A stretch of 64,000 bases of DNA from Laspinema palackyanum D2a (GTDB lineage Bacteria > Cyanobacteriota > Cyanobacteriia > Cyanobacteriales > Laspinemataceae). The DNA is taken from the NCBI GenBank assembly GCA_025370845.1, contig JAMXFF010000004.1, forward strand, positions 62,001 to 126,000, given 5' to 3'. Below the pieces are notes generated by a model. It ran no database searches. It was not told the origin of the DNA and saw only the letters and a program-made list of their open reading frames with translations. Shown piece after piece: positions 27,096 to 35,776 of this stretch; position 1 is the first letter of the stretch, and the number at the start of each line of letters is the position of its first letter. The position numbers and the translations under genes are program-made.

Positions 27096-28214
27096 ATGCT
27101 ACGCGATATCAGCCTAAAAAATTATCGAATGTTCAAAGACTTCCAGATAGACGGACTAGCACGAGTCAACCTGTTAGTCGGTCCGAACAATAGTGGCAAA
27201 ACCAGCTTGCTAGAAGCGATTCATTTGTTAGTGAACCCAGATAATATTAATGAGGCTTTTGATCAGGTTCTAGGTCCGCGAGGTCAGATCCTGTTTCCTG
27301 ATCGTGGGCCTGATGATTATGATGAGCCTCCAGATATACTGTATCAAATTAAACCTCTATTTTACAATGAAAAGTTGACAACTGAAGCCCCCCTGTGCAT
27401 TGAATCAAAAAGCGATGATTTCCAATCCTTTTCACTGCAACCCTATCCCACTCCCGAATATATCAAGGGATTAAACTTGGATGAGGATGATTTGGAAACG
27501 AGCGGAATTCTCCGACACAATTATAATCTCTTCTTATCCCACGCCCAAAAAAAGCAAACAATTCATCGGGCAGTCAAAGTCAACGCCAAGGGAATAACGT
27601 CCAGATATTTCAGGTTTCTAACTTCTTCTGGTCGTTCTCGTTATCAGTACGGACCCAGTTTTTTAATGACCATCGAACGGCTAAAATTGGGTACTCTAGC
27701 CGAAATTTGGGGGGATATTACCCTCACTCCTAAAGAAAATCAAGTTATTAAAGCATTGCAAATCTTAGAGCCGGACATTGAACGATTTAGTTTTATTGGA
27801 GGGACAACCACTGCTAATGGCATTCTCATCAAACTGCGAGGACGAAAGCATCCCGTTAGCTTGGGGAGCATGGGAGAGGGAATGAAACAAATGTTAAATC
27901 TAGTCATGGCAGCGGTGACTGTGGAAAATGGAATTTTGTTAGTCGATGAAATCGAAAGCGGATTGTATTATGATGTTCAGGCAGATATGTGGAGGTTACT
28001 CTTAGAAATTGCCCAAGAATTGAATATCCAAATTTTTGCAACTACTCACAGTTGGGATTGTGTGAGGGGTTTTGCACAAGCGTTAAGTGAAGCCCCAGAA
28101 AGTGATGTAGGAAAATTATTTCGGTTAAGCTGGCGGGGTGAATTAATTCGTGCTATTGATTATCCAGCCGAACAATTAGAAAAAGCAGTCGATTACGGAA
28201 TTGAGGTGCGGTGA
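27096..28214 (+). CDS. AAA-family ATPase of an ATPase/TOPRIM pair
   Basis: The 372-aa protein is an SMC/OLD-type ATPase without coiled-coil arms. Walker A is VGPNNSGKTSLLEA (Lys35), the ABC-signature-like region is LGSMGEGMKQMLNLVMA, Walker B is GILLVDEIESGLYY, and a switch His lies in IFATTHSWDC. The opening DISLKNYRMFKDFQIDGL is typical of OLD and AAA_21/AAA_15 proteins. The next gene starts within its stop codon and encodes a TOPRIM-like protein, so the two are probably translated together. Such pairs include anti-phage systems (OLD/Gabija-type, PARIS, AbiL). Defence is inferred from this layout, not shown. Confidence 0.82.
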   Translation: MLRDISLKNYRMFKDFQIDGLARVNLLVGPNNSGKTSLLEAIHLLVNPDNINEAFDQVLGPRGQILFPDRGPDDYDEPPDILYQIKPLFYNEKLTTEAPLCIESKSDDFQSFSLQPYPTPEYIKGLNLDEDDLETSGILRHNYNLFLSHAQKKQTIHRAVKVNAKGITSRYFRFLTSSGRSRYQYGPSFLMTIERLKLGTLAEIWGDITLTPKENQVIKALQILEPDIERFSFIGGTTTANGILIKLRGRKHPVSLGSMGEGMKQMLNLVMAAVTVENGILLVDEIESGLYYDVQADMWRLLLEIAQELNIQIFATTHSWDCVRGFAQALSEAPESDVGKLFRLSWRGELIRAIDYPAEQLEKAVDYGIEVR

Positions 28215-28900
28215 TGGGGAAACAATCGAAAAACTTAACGCCTCCCAATCAGCTATTGATTGAAGGCAAAAACGACCAGCACGTTATTTGGGCCTTATGC
28301 GAACAATATAATATCCCAGAAACGTTTAGAGTGCAATTACCTGAAAATGGGACAGAAGGGGTTGAGGCTCTATTAGAAGGGTTGCTTTTAAAATTGAAGG
28401 AAGAGAATTTAAGAATCTTGGGAATCGTGGTGGATGCGGACCAAGATTTAGCAGCGCGATGGCAATCGATTAGAGATAGGTTGATTACCAGCGGTTATCC
28501 CAAGGCAGATATCCCCGATTCGCCTCGGGTAGAGGGGTGGATTTATCCACCGGCAGATCCTTTTTTAAAGCGGGTGGGAGTTTGGGTGATGCCGAATAAT
28601 CAACTGGCGGGAATGTTAGAGGATTTTGCTGCAATGTTGATGCCAGAAGATGATAATTTGCGTCCGAAAGCGGAAGAGATTCTAAGAGAAATTGAAGGAG
28701 AGGGACTGAACCGATATGGAGAAATTCATCATGCAAAGGCGCTGATTCATACCTGGTTAGCATGGCAGGAGACTCCGGGAATGCCAATGGGACAGGCAAT
28801 TACGGCGCGGGTTTTGCAGAGGGAGTCAGCGATCGCCCAAGTTTTTGCGGACTGGTTAAAACAACTATTTCAGGCTGAAATCCCTGAAACCAACGGCTAA
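28214..28900 (+). CDS. DUF3226-like TOPRIM protein of the ATPase pair
   Basis: The 228-aa product carries TOPRIM hallmarks: LLIEGKNDQHVIWALCEQ with the metal-binding Glu near residue 18, and ILGIVVDADQDLAARWQSI with the D-x-D pair. GVWVMPNNQLAGMLEDFAAML and a helical C-terminus follow. This fits DUF3226, a TOPRIM-like family often encoded beside AAA ATPases. TOPRIM domains in OLD-type systems are nucleases. The ATG at 28214 overlaps the TGA of the ATPase gene by one base; a GTG at 28211 is possible. AriB of PARIS has a comparable role, but kinship to it cannot be settled here. Confidence 0.75.
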   Translation: MGKQSKNLTPPNQLLIEGKNDQHVIWALCEQYNIPETFRVQLPENGTEGVEALLEGLLLKLKEENLRILGIVVDADQDLAARWQSIRDRLITSGYPKADIPDSPRVEGWIYPPADPFLKRVGVWVMPNNQLAGMLEDFAAMLMPEDDNLRPKAEEILREIEGEGLNRYGEIHHAKALIHTWLAWQETPGMPMGQAITARVLQRESAIAQVFADWLKQLFQAEIPETNG

Positions 28901-29147
28901 ATTTAGATTATCCTATAAAAATTGCGTTTTCTACAAGCGCCTAAAGATAAGTTGATATAAAAATTTCCCCCTCAAGTATTCCCCCAGAAGTAACGGGTTT
29001 TTGAGAGAGAGACCAGCAGTTTAAAAAAACCGGATATAGCGGTTCCCACAGTTATGAGGTACGGATAGCTATTAGGAACCTGAGCATCTTGCTCACTTCA
29101 ATAAATAGCAAGCAAGATGTAAAATGATTAAATCTTCCGGCAATGAA

Positions 29148-30116
29148 TTATCCCTTATTTAGGGTGATAATCTCCCGCCAAGCAGCGACTATATCCCGTT
29201 CTTCTTGTTCTGCCGAATAATTGGTTTTGATAAAGTCCGCTGCTTTCTTATGCTTTTCCATTAAAAGCTGGGGTTGGGTATTATAAGTGGCAATCAGCTT
29301 TTCGACGGTGTGAGCAAATCCAAGGATATCCCCACTTTCTACGGGAAAGGAAAAATCAGGTAAAAAATATTCCTTACCGCCCCATCCATGATAGCCGACA
29401 GCTAAACAGCCGGAAGCCATTGCTTCAGCCGGGGGTAAGGAAAAGCCCTCGGAATAACAAAAGCTCAAAAACATTAACGACTCTCGGAAAATTTGGGCAA
29501 CTTCTTGTTGAGGTTTATTTTCGATGGGGATTAGTTCAAATCCATTTAAAGCATTTCTGAATTTTAAAATATTAATCACCTGTTTAGCATCTCGTTGCAT
29601 TTTTCGGTCCATCCAGCAGATTTGTTTTTTCTTAACAGTATGATAGTAAAACAGGTCGGTATCAATAGAATGATGAATCCGAAAGAGTCGGGTTTGGGGA
29701 AAGACATACTTTAAATAATTCAAACTATTTTCCGAGGCAACCATGACGGCGACTACTTCGGGAGAGAGATAGGGGGTTTCTAAGTGATGTTTGTCGAAAG
29801 AATATTCATTAAAGGTATTATAACAACCTTGATTGTAAATCACTTTGCGGATGCCCGGTAAGAGATTGCCACTTTTCGGCGTTGCCGTTTCAGGCATCAC
29901 GAAAATGTCATGCGCCCTAAGTTTGATTTGGGAAAGATAAGCGATTTGGGTTTTATTTTCAAACCAATCGCATCGAAAGCCTTCATCATCATGCATGATA
30001 AAAGCGGAAAATCCATTTTTGTTTAAAACATCAACGTGACGATAGAGCATTTTCACCCCGCCGATCGGTACGTTGGTGTCTGGGTAGCAGACAAAATAAA
30101 TACTGGGTTGCATCAT
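29148..30116 (-). CDS. Glycosyltransferase, GT4-like
   Basis: The 322-aa protein has a C-terminal GT-B domain with FCYSEGFSLPPAEAMASGCLAVGYHGWGGKEYF, in which the E-x-G-F-x-x-P-x-x-E motif binds the sugar nucleotide. The N-terminal part begins MMQPSIYFVCYPDTNVPIGG and contains GGVKMLYRHVDVL, typical of the acceptor domain in GT4-type transferases. I place the start at ATG 30116 (or 30113), because the frame upstream runs through a dispersed repeat at 30210-30277. The gene stands alone; the acceptor is unknown. An unusually AT-rich coding sequence compared with both neighbours suggests it may have been acquired. Confidence 0.75.
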   Translation of the reverse strand: MMQPSIYFVCYPDTNVPIGGVKMLYRHVDVLNKNGFSAFIMHDDEGFRCDWFENKTQIAYLSQIKLRAHDIFVMPETATPKSGNLLPGIRKVIYNQGCYNTFNEYSFDKHHLETPYLSPEVVAVMVASENSLNYLKYVFPQTRLFRIHHSIDTDLFYYHTVKKKQICWMDRKMQRDAKQVINILKFRNALNGFELIPIENKPQQEVAQIFRESLMFLSFCYSEGFSLPPAEAMASGCLAVGYHGWGGKEYFLPDFSFPVESGDILGFAHTVEKLIATYNTQPQLLMEKHKKAADFIKTNYSAEQEERDIVAAWREIITLNKG

Positions 30117-30209
30117 GTTTCGGAAGGTCGAGAGTCGATTACAGCATCGATGAATGGAGGGGAGGAGTAGATAGAAGTAATCCCGGTAGGACGTTGGTAA
30201 AGTCGGGTT

Positions 30210-30277
30210 AGAAACCGGGTTTCTTAACCAAATCTGTGGCAATTTGGCTCAAACCTCGGCTAGAAACCCGGTTTCTT
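30210..30277. repeat. Paired AGAAACCGGGTTTCT repeat
   Basis: AGAAACCGGGTTTCTT (30210-30225) and AGAAACCCGGTTTCTT (30262-30277) flank 36 bp containing AATCTGTGGCAATTTGGCTC. Both ends are complete 15-bp palindromes apart from the central base. It is one of the best-preserved copies. Confidence 0.8.
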
Positions 30278-30370
30278 GTCCTTGAGGATTAAAACCTTAA
30301 AAAGTCCTAGTTGTGGTATCCATTCCTCGGTTTATTTATTTTAAGACGCAAAGGGGTCAAAGGGTGAGGA

Positions 30371-31129
30371 CTAGGGACAAACAGCCCCTTGCTTGGGGTG
30401 AATGGAAACCACGGCATCTTGTAGAGAGAGTTTGCGGACTTTGCCTTTGAAGAGGTTAACTTGGTAAACTTGGCGGTGGGTGAGGTCGAAGGCGGATAAC
30501 CAGCCACTCATGGGGTGATAAGCCCCGGTGTCAATATCCAGCCAGCCGTTGCCTTTGGCGAGTTGTCCGGGTTTGATTCCTTTAAAGGTAAAGGTGATGG
30601 TATGGCCGACTACGATGAGTTTAGTGGGAAAGTAGGGCTTGCGGATATTGTGGAAGGGTGCGCGAATCCAGCAAAAGTCTTCGGCACCTTGATCCTGGAT
30701 GGGGAGATCGGGATGAACCCCGGCATGAACTAACCAGGCATCGCCCAAATCCAGATAGAGGGGAAGGGTTTGCATCCAGGCGACATCTTCTAAAAGTGCT
30801 TCGCTGGGATGGGAGTAGAGTTTAGGATAGCTAGTTAAGGTACTTTGTCCCCCACTGTAGCGCCAAGCTTGGAGTGCGGCTTGATTCACTTTGCCATTGC
30901 CGCAGGCGGTGATGAGAAGATGTTCGTGGTTACCGAGGAGGCAGGTAAATTTATTATCCCGGACTAATTTAACCACGGAGGCACTATCGGGACCGCGATC
31001 GATTAAGTCGCCGAGGAAGTAGAGGCGATCGTCTGCGGTGGGCCCGATCGCCTCTAGGAGTTTCACGAGTGCCTCATAATGACCGTGCACATCCCCGATC
31101 GCAATGCGTCGGGAGTTTATTTTGCTCAT
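30371..31129 (-). CDS. PPP-type serine/threonine phosphatase-like protein
   Basis: The 252-aa protein has the complete PPP metallophosphatase motifs: IGDVHGHYEAL (GDxHG), FLGDLIDRGPDS (GDxVDRG), LLGNHEHLL (GNHE), HAGVHPD and VVGHTITF. It most resembles bacterial PrpA/PrpB phosphatases and ApaH-like enzymes. Protein phosphatase activity with Mn is likely, but a dinucleotide hydrolase role cannot be excluded. The start MSKINSRRIAIGDVHG gives the usual short N-terminus. It is preceded on the same strand by the DUF1995 gene with 130 bp between. Confidence 0.85.
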   Translation of the reverse strand: MSKINSRRIAIGDVHGHYEALVKLLEAIGPTADDRLYFLGDLIDRGPDSASVVKLVRDNKFTCLLGNHEHLLITACGNGKVNQAALQAWRYSGGQSTLTSYPKLYSHPSEALLEDVAWMQTLPLYLDLGDAWLVHAGVHPDLPIQDQGAEDFCWIRAPFHNIRKPYFPTKLIVVGHTITFTFKGIKPGQLAKGNGWLDIDTGAYHPMSGWLSAFDLTHRQVYQVNLFKGKVRKLSLQDAVVSIHPKQGAVCP

Positions 31130-31259
31130 GGAGTTGCCTGGATAAACAAGCTGGGCTATTCCTGCTTTAAGGTAAAGAAAACGACGCCAGTGGGCCCCTA
31201 TCCCTACTTCAGACTCGGACGCACTGGAGTCATATTCCTATTATTCCCCGATTCCCGGC

Positions 31260-32003
31260 TTATTGACTTAATGCGCGTAAAAAGCGCTTCATATTGGTCA
31301 TTAAGCCCGGTTTTTTCGGGGCAGTTAAGGGGCTATTGCTGCCTTCATCCGTGGATTCTTCCGCTGTCCCCATAGCTTGGGTAATTAAGCGTTCTAAGTC
31401 ATCCCCGACGGGTTTGGCGGCAGTTTCGGAAATCAGTTTGTAGGTGTCGCCGGTTTCCAGCCAGACTTGCCAGGGACTGGGATAGCAGCGAAACACCGCA
31501 TATCCTTCGTTGGGTTGGATGTAGTAGCAAGATTCAATGATGGAGAGAAATCGTTCCCTCAGTTGTCTTCCCGCCAAACCAATGCCGATAATGGCGACAT
31601 TTTCCAACTTCGGCAGGAGAATCACCGTGGGGCGATCGCCTGCTTGTTCGCACATTTTCTCCAGGGTATTGACTTCGACAGCCGAAGGTTCCACAAACAG
31701 AAATCCTTCGTCTTCCGGTTGCATTTGACCTTTGGGTTCACTCAATCCGCGAATGATATAGGGCCTCTCTCCCCAATCGCGACGGGCTAAGGCAGCGGCC
31801 CCAGCATCAGGAAAGTACACTTTAAAGCGATCGCCAAACAACTCCTCGAAGATGGGGAGAAATTCTTCGGCGATCGGTTGGACTTTCAATTCCGGAATCC
31901 CGATTTCGACTTGCACCAGTCGGTATCCATCCTCTAAGGCAGCTTTGGTGGCTGTTTTCGCTTGGGCGATCGCCTCATCTAAATCTTTGGGTAGTTCAGG
32001 CAT
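31260..32003 (-). CDS. DUF1995 family protein (LPA3-like)
   Basis: The 247-aa product starts MPELPKDLDEAIAQAKTATK and contains GYRLVQVEIGIPELKVQPIA, KVYFPDAGAAALARRDWG, PTVILLPKLENVAIIGIGLAGRQLRERFL and EGYAVFRCYPSPWQVWLE. These match DUF1995, the family of plant LPA3, needed for photosystem II assembly. A role in PSII assembly is plausible but unproven here. I chose ATG 32003; an upstream ATG at 32021 adds six residues. The C-terminal 45 residues are Ser/Pro-rich and basic. Confidence 0.78.
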   Translation of the reverse strand: MPELPKDLDEAIAQAKTATKAALEDGYRLVQVEIGIPELKVQPIAEEFLPIFEELFGDRFKVYFPDAGAAALARRDWGERPYIIRGLSEPKGQMQPEDEGFLFVEPSAVEVNTLEKMCEQAGDRPTVILLPKLENVAIIGIGLAGRQLRERFLSIIESCYYIQPNEGYAVFRCYPSPWQVWLETGDTYKLISETAAKPVGDDLERLITQAMGTAEESTDEGSNSPLTAPKKPGLMTNMKRFLRALSQ

Positions 32004-32100
32004 GAATCTCTCAGTTGTCAACGGGTTGGTGTTTACGCTTCAGGGTTCGACAGAATCACGGGTTCTTCTGCCGAGGCGATTCGGAACAATCACGGCAAGA

Positions 32101-32165
32101 CAAACCGGGTTTTTTCACAAAGTTGAGGGATCTGCCCCCAATTTAGGCAAAACCCCCCGTTTCTT
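32101..32165. repeat. Paired AGAAACCGGGTTTCT repeat, diverged
   Basis: CAAACCGGGTTTTTT (32101-32115) and AAACCCCCCGTTTCTTG (about 32149-32165) are the two ends of a diverged copy, with TTTAGGCAA inside. Confidence 0.55.
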
Positions 32166-32263
32166 GTCCCGGAGTTCTCATCCTGTACCGATGCCCCAGT
32201 TCCCCCCATTGTAAATCGAATCGGCTTGGATTCCCCTTCCTCATCCCCTGCCTTCCTTCTATT

Positions 32264-32420
32264 CCGGTCCCCTCCCCTTTGCAAGGTCCGGGTTAGGGTG
32301 GGGTCCACCTCCGCCCCTTCCGGTCCCCTCCCCTTGGCAAGGTCCGGGTTAGGGTGGGGTCCACCTCCGACCCTTCCGGTCCCCTCCCCTTGGCAAGGTC
32401 CGGGTTAGGGTGGGGTCCAT
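32264..32420. repeat. GC-rich tandem repeat, 56-bp period
   Basis: CCGGTCCCCTCCCCTT-GCAAGGTCCGGGTTAGGGTGGGGTCCACCTCCG starts at 32264, 32320 and 32376, giving three copies with a 56-bp period. The region lies just beyond the end of the minus-strand NupC gene. The same core occurs inverted at 13291 and around 49311-49718. Confidence 0.85.
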
Positions 32421-32427
32421 CCCCGAG

Positions 32428-33636
32428 TTACAACAACAGTCCAGCGATGCAAGCGGTCATAAAACAGGCGATGGAACCCGCGAACATTGCCCTGACGCCT
32501 AATCGGGCTAAATCCCCTTGGCGATCGGGTGCGATCGCGCTGATGCCGCCAATTTGAATGGCGATCGAACCCAAGTTAGAAAATCCACATAAAGCATAAG
32601 TTGCAATCACCACGGAACGCGGAGAAATTGCCTGATTTTCAATCAATTGTTTTAAATCCAAATAGGCAATAAACTCATTCAAAATTGTCTTTTTCCCCAA
32701 CAGCATTCCCACCGCTTCCACATCCGCCCAGGGAACTCCCATCAACCAAGCAACAGGAGCCATTAAATAGGATAAAATCAACTCCAACGACAAAGAAGAA
32801 ATTCCCACCCAACTGCCCATCCATCCCAACACCGCATTCAGGAAGGCGACCAATCCTAAAAAAGCAATCAACATTGCTGCTACATTTAAGGCTAATTTTA
32901 ACCCTTCAATTGCCCCGGATGTAATAGCATCAATAGCATTGATATATGGACTTTCTCGGTTGATTTCTATTTGGCCTGCTGTGGCAGATTTTTCGGTTTC
33001 CGGATACAATACCTTAGAAACCGCTAGAGATGCCGGTGCAGACATCACCGAAGCCGATAGGAGATGTTCCACCGGAATTCCAAAAGAGATATAAGCCGCT
33101 AATACCCCGCCAGCAATGGTGGCAAATCCTCCAGTCATCACTGCATGAAGTTCGGAATTTGTCATGGCAGCAATATAGGGTTTAATCAGCAGCGGGGCTT
33201 CCACTTGGCCGACAAAAATATTCGCCGCAGAAGAGAGGGATTCGGCACCGGAAGTTTTCATGGTTCGCATCATCACCCAAGCGATGCCCTGAACGACACG
33301 CTGTAAAATTCCGTAGTGATAGAGGAGGGTAATGCAGGCGGAAAAAAAGATGATAGTGGGCAAGATTTTAAAGGCGAAGAAATGTTCTTTGAAGTTTTCG
33401 CCAAAAACGAAAATAGACCCCACATCGGCAAAATTTAGAAAGTCATTGACCCGATCGCCTAAAAACTTAAATAAGACGAACCCCGGTGTAGTCCTGAGAA
33501 TAAACAGCGCAAAAAACAGTTGCAATCCAATTCCCCAGAGGACCGTTCGCCACCGGATGGCTTTTCGGTCAACGGAAAAAGCATAAGCGATTCCCACAAA
33601 TGTAATTAATCCCAACAGAGAAATTAAGCGTTCCAT
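32428..33636 (-). CDS. Concentrative nucleoside transporter (NupC/CNT family)
   Basis: The 402-aa membrane protein imports nucleosides with protons or sodium across the cytoplasmic membrane. It has roughly ten hydrophobic segments. CNT signatures are seen: the N-terminal SVDRKAIRWRTVLWGIGLQ, GQVEAPLLIKPYI, MTGGFATIAGGVLAAYISFGI, MLLGKKTILNEFIAYLDL and YALCGFSNLGSIAIQIGGI. G-x-K-x-x-x-N-E-F is the substrate-binding segment. Length matches the family. No nucleoside-metabolism gene adjoins it. Confidence 0.9.
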   Translation of the reverse strand: MERLISLLGLITFVGIAYAFSVDRKAIRWRTVLWGIGLQLFFALFILRTTPGFVLFKFLGDRVNDFLNFADVGSIFVFGENFKEHFFAFKILPTIIFFSACITLLYHYGILQRVVQGIAWVMMRTMKTSGAESLSSAANIFVGQVEAPLLIKPYIAAMTNSELHAVMTGGFATIAGGVLAAYISFGIPVEHLLSASVMSAPASLAVSKVLYPETEKSATAGQIEINRESPYINAIDAITSGAIEGLKLALNVAAMLIAFLGLVAFLNAVLGWMGSWVGISSLSLELILSYLMAPVAWLMGVPWADVEAVGMLLGKKTILNEFIAYLDLKQLIENQAISPRSVVIATYALCGFSNLGSIAIQIGGISAIAPDRQGDLARLGVRAMFAGSIACFMTACIAGLLL

Positions 33637-33807
33637 GACCTTCCCCCCAAAGCGCCAGAATAGTCAAATCATATCAAGTCCGCTGGATAAAAGCGATCGC
33701 CAGAAATCGTGATCCCCAAAACCCTCCTAGGACCAGGAAGGACCTGGGTAGATTTTGTCAAGCGGTCTATTATAGGAATATTCTTTATCTCTTCAAGAGT
33801 TAAGCCT

Positions 33808-34242
33808 ATGAAGCGTCGAGAGTTTTTAAACTGGGTTGGAGTCGGTGGGGTTGCCAGTTTTTTGCCAATGGCGATCGCCGCCTGTACTCCCTCTGGAGAA
33901 TCCGCAGCGGAAGTATCGAATACCCCAGGTAACTTTGAGGCAGTCGGGACCGTCTCCGAATTAGAGAGTCAGGGTCAAATTCTAAAGGAAAACTTTCAAA
34001 ATGGAGCCATTTCTGTAACCCGCAATCCAGAAAATGCTGAACTCCTTTATGCCGTAAATCCGACTTGTACTCATAAAGGCTGTCTGGTAGATTGGAACGC
34101 CGGAGAACGCAAGTACCTCTGTCCCTGTCATGGGAGTGAATATTCTCCCGATGGCACGCTTCTCAAAGGTCCAGCGGAAGAAAATCTCCCGCCCTATTTA
34201 GTCAAAATAGAAGGAGAGCAGGTGTTAGTTCAAGCGATTTAA
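33808..34242 (+). CDS. Rieske 2Fe-2S protein, Tat-exported
   Basis: The 144-aa protein begins MKRREFLNWVGVGGVASFLP, a twin-arginine signal, followed by AIAACTPSG, which could be a lipoprotein-like cleavage site. The Rieske cluster motifs are NPTCTHKGCLVDWN (C-x-H) and YLCPCHGSEYSPDG (C-x-x-H), so all four ligands are present. It is smaller than PetC (about 180 aa) and lacks its long membrane anchor, so it belongs to the small Rieske proteins found beside PetC in cyanobacteria. An electron-transfer role outside the cytoplasm is likely; its partner is unknown. I chose ATG 33808; an upstream frame from 33709 is not Tat-like. Confidence 0.85.
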   Translation: MKRREFLNWVGVGGVASFLPMAIAACTPSGESAAEVSNTPGNFEAVGTVSELESQGQILKENFQNGAISVTRNPENAELLYAVNPTCTHKGCLVDWNAGERKYLCPCHGSEYSPDGTLLKGPAEENLPPYLVKIEGEQVLVQAI

Positions 34243-34423
34243 AGCCTAAATCTCCTACAACTCCAACGCCGATTCATTGAAATCGAGATCGCAGAACTGG
34301 GGAAAACAACTCTTCCCTCAAAGGCGATCGCCCTGCCTAAAAATTTCCCCTGTATTCATCCCGACTTTGGACAACAGGATCCGTATAGCATTCATGCCTA
34401 CCTTATAAGTTAGGAGACCAGGG

Positions 34424-34720
34424 ATGCAACTCCAGTTTTTAGGCAGGGTTAGCCTATTTTTATTCTTTTTTTCGCTACCCGCCCTCATGCAACCGTTAGA
34501 TCCAGCCCATTGTGCCACCGGGAGTCGGAATCAACCCATTCCCACTTCTGCCCGGGACAAACTCGCTGAATCTATCCTCACTGCCGCCAAAAATAGCGCC
34601 AAGGCTACCCAGACGGCAATGTTTGGACTGCCAGACCCACTCCGGGGCGATCGCCGGGATACCACGGATTTAAGTGCTATCTCCATTGCCCATTTCCATC
34701 GGGCTACTTGTCGCCCATAA
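34424..34720 (+). CDS. Possible small secreted protein
   Basis: This 98-aa frame has a convincing ribosome site (TTAGGAG, 8 nt before ATG 34424) and a signal-peptide-like N-terminus (GRVSLFLFFFSLPALMQPL). The rest is polar with no recognised domain. HIP1-derived sequence lies within it. It may be real, but no family supports it. Confidence 0.35.
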   Translation: MQLQFLGRVSLFLFFFSLPALMQPLDPAHCATGSRNQPIPTSARDKLAESILTAAKNSAKATQTAMFGLPDPLRGDRRDTTDLSAISIAHFHRATCRP

Positions 34721-35123
34721 TCCCCAAGGGCGCAGGTTTTGCGTCCTTGCTTGTCCAATTTTTCCCTAAATGCTGCGATCGCATTCCCATCACCCTTGAA
34801 CCAGCCATCTAAAATTGAACTCAGGACTCAGACAAATCCTCGGCTTAAACGGGATAGATACCTGTGATGAATTGCCCTTTGACAGAAATAGCCGGAATCG
34901 GGAAGTCCTGAAACCGATGCCTCAGCCCAGTTTTGATAATCTGGGGCTGGAAAGATTCTAGGCGATCGCGCCGAAACTTCTAACTGTTATGATAATCTGA
35001 CAGCAAATATCCCCCTATCCCCATCTTGCTGTCCAGTGGATTCATCAGGGATGGCTCAAACCATTGAAGGGAAAATAGTTCAACCTTCAGTTCTGTCTCG
35101 CTAAAGTAGGACGACTTGATTTT
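34721..35123. other. Intergenic region before the DUF4330 gene
   Basis: About 400 bp with no supportable gene. A weak inverted repeat (CTCAGCCCAG / CTGGGGCTGG) lies near 34921-34950. The promoter of the DUF4330 gene should be near its right end. Confidence 0.35.
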
Positions 35124-35654
35124 ATGAAGATTTTGGATCGCCAAGGCCGCTTATTTGGCAAAATCAGCATTCTTGACCTGGGTGCTGCCTTGGTCATTCT
35201 CCTGGTTGTCATCGGCATCTTTTTCTTTCCCGGTACTTCCGGTTCCGTTGCCCAAATTGGTGGGGTAACCACAAAACCTGTCGAGGTTGATTTGATTGTC
35301 CGGGGACTGAGTGTGCGGGACCCGGAAGCCCTGGTTCGGGAATTTCAAGAAAAGGGCAAAACCAATGTAATTATCCGCAATCAGCCCTATGGTCAAGTTG
35401 ACGTCAAATCGGTACAGCTTTTAACCCGAACCCTAGCAGTTCCCCAACCTGATGGTTCTGTTAAGGCATTACCGGACCCTAGACAGGAAGAGTCGTTTAG
35501 CGCTAATTTACTGATGACCGTGGCGGGAAATGCCAAAATTACCGATGATGGTCCAGTTCTGGGCAATAGCAAAGTCAAAATTGGCACGCCGATGGAACTG
35601 GAAGGCACTACTTATAACTTTAATGCCAGTGTGATTGACGTGCGGGTTCCATAA
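35124..35654 (+). CDS. DUF4330 family membrane-anchored protein
   Basis: The 176-aa protein begins MKILDRQGRLFGKISILDLG and has one transmembrane helix at about residues 17-36 (AALVILLVVIGIFFFPG). An exported domain follows with VEVDLIVRGLSVRDPEALV, VIIRNQPYGQVDVKSVQLL, LLMTVAGNAKITDDGPVLG and GTPMELEGTTYNFNASVIDV. This is DUF4330, found mainly in cyanobacteria; the function is unknown. Its repeated strand pattern suggests a beta-rich extracytoplasmic domain. A pair of AGAAACC palindromes lies directly downstream. Confidence 0.78.
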   Translation: MKILDRQGRLFGKISILDLGAALVILLVVIGIFFFPGTSGSVAQIGGVTTKPVEVDLIVRGLSVRDPEALVREFQEKGKTNVIIRNQPYGQVDVKSVQLLTRTLAVPQPDGSVKALPDPRQEESFSANLLMTVAGNAKITDDGPVLGNSKVKIGTPMELEGTTYNFNASVIDVRVP

Positions 35655-35683
35655 ACTGCGATCGCTTCAATTTTAAAAAAGTT

Positions 35684-35750
35684 AGAAACCGGGTTTCTTC
35701 ACCCCATTTTTGGCAATCTGTCAAAAATCTGGGCTAGAAACCCGGTTTCT
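35684..35750. repeat. Paired AGAAACCGGGTTTCT repeat
   Basis: AGAAACCGGGTTTCTT (35684-35699) and AGAAACCCGGTTTCT (35736-35750) flank 36 bp containing TTTTTGGCAATCTG. It lies between the convergent DUF4330 and hydrolase genes, and could act there as a terminator. Confidence 0.8.
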
Positions 35751-35776
35751 TGTCTTAGGGAACTCAAACTGATGTC

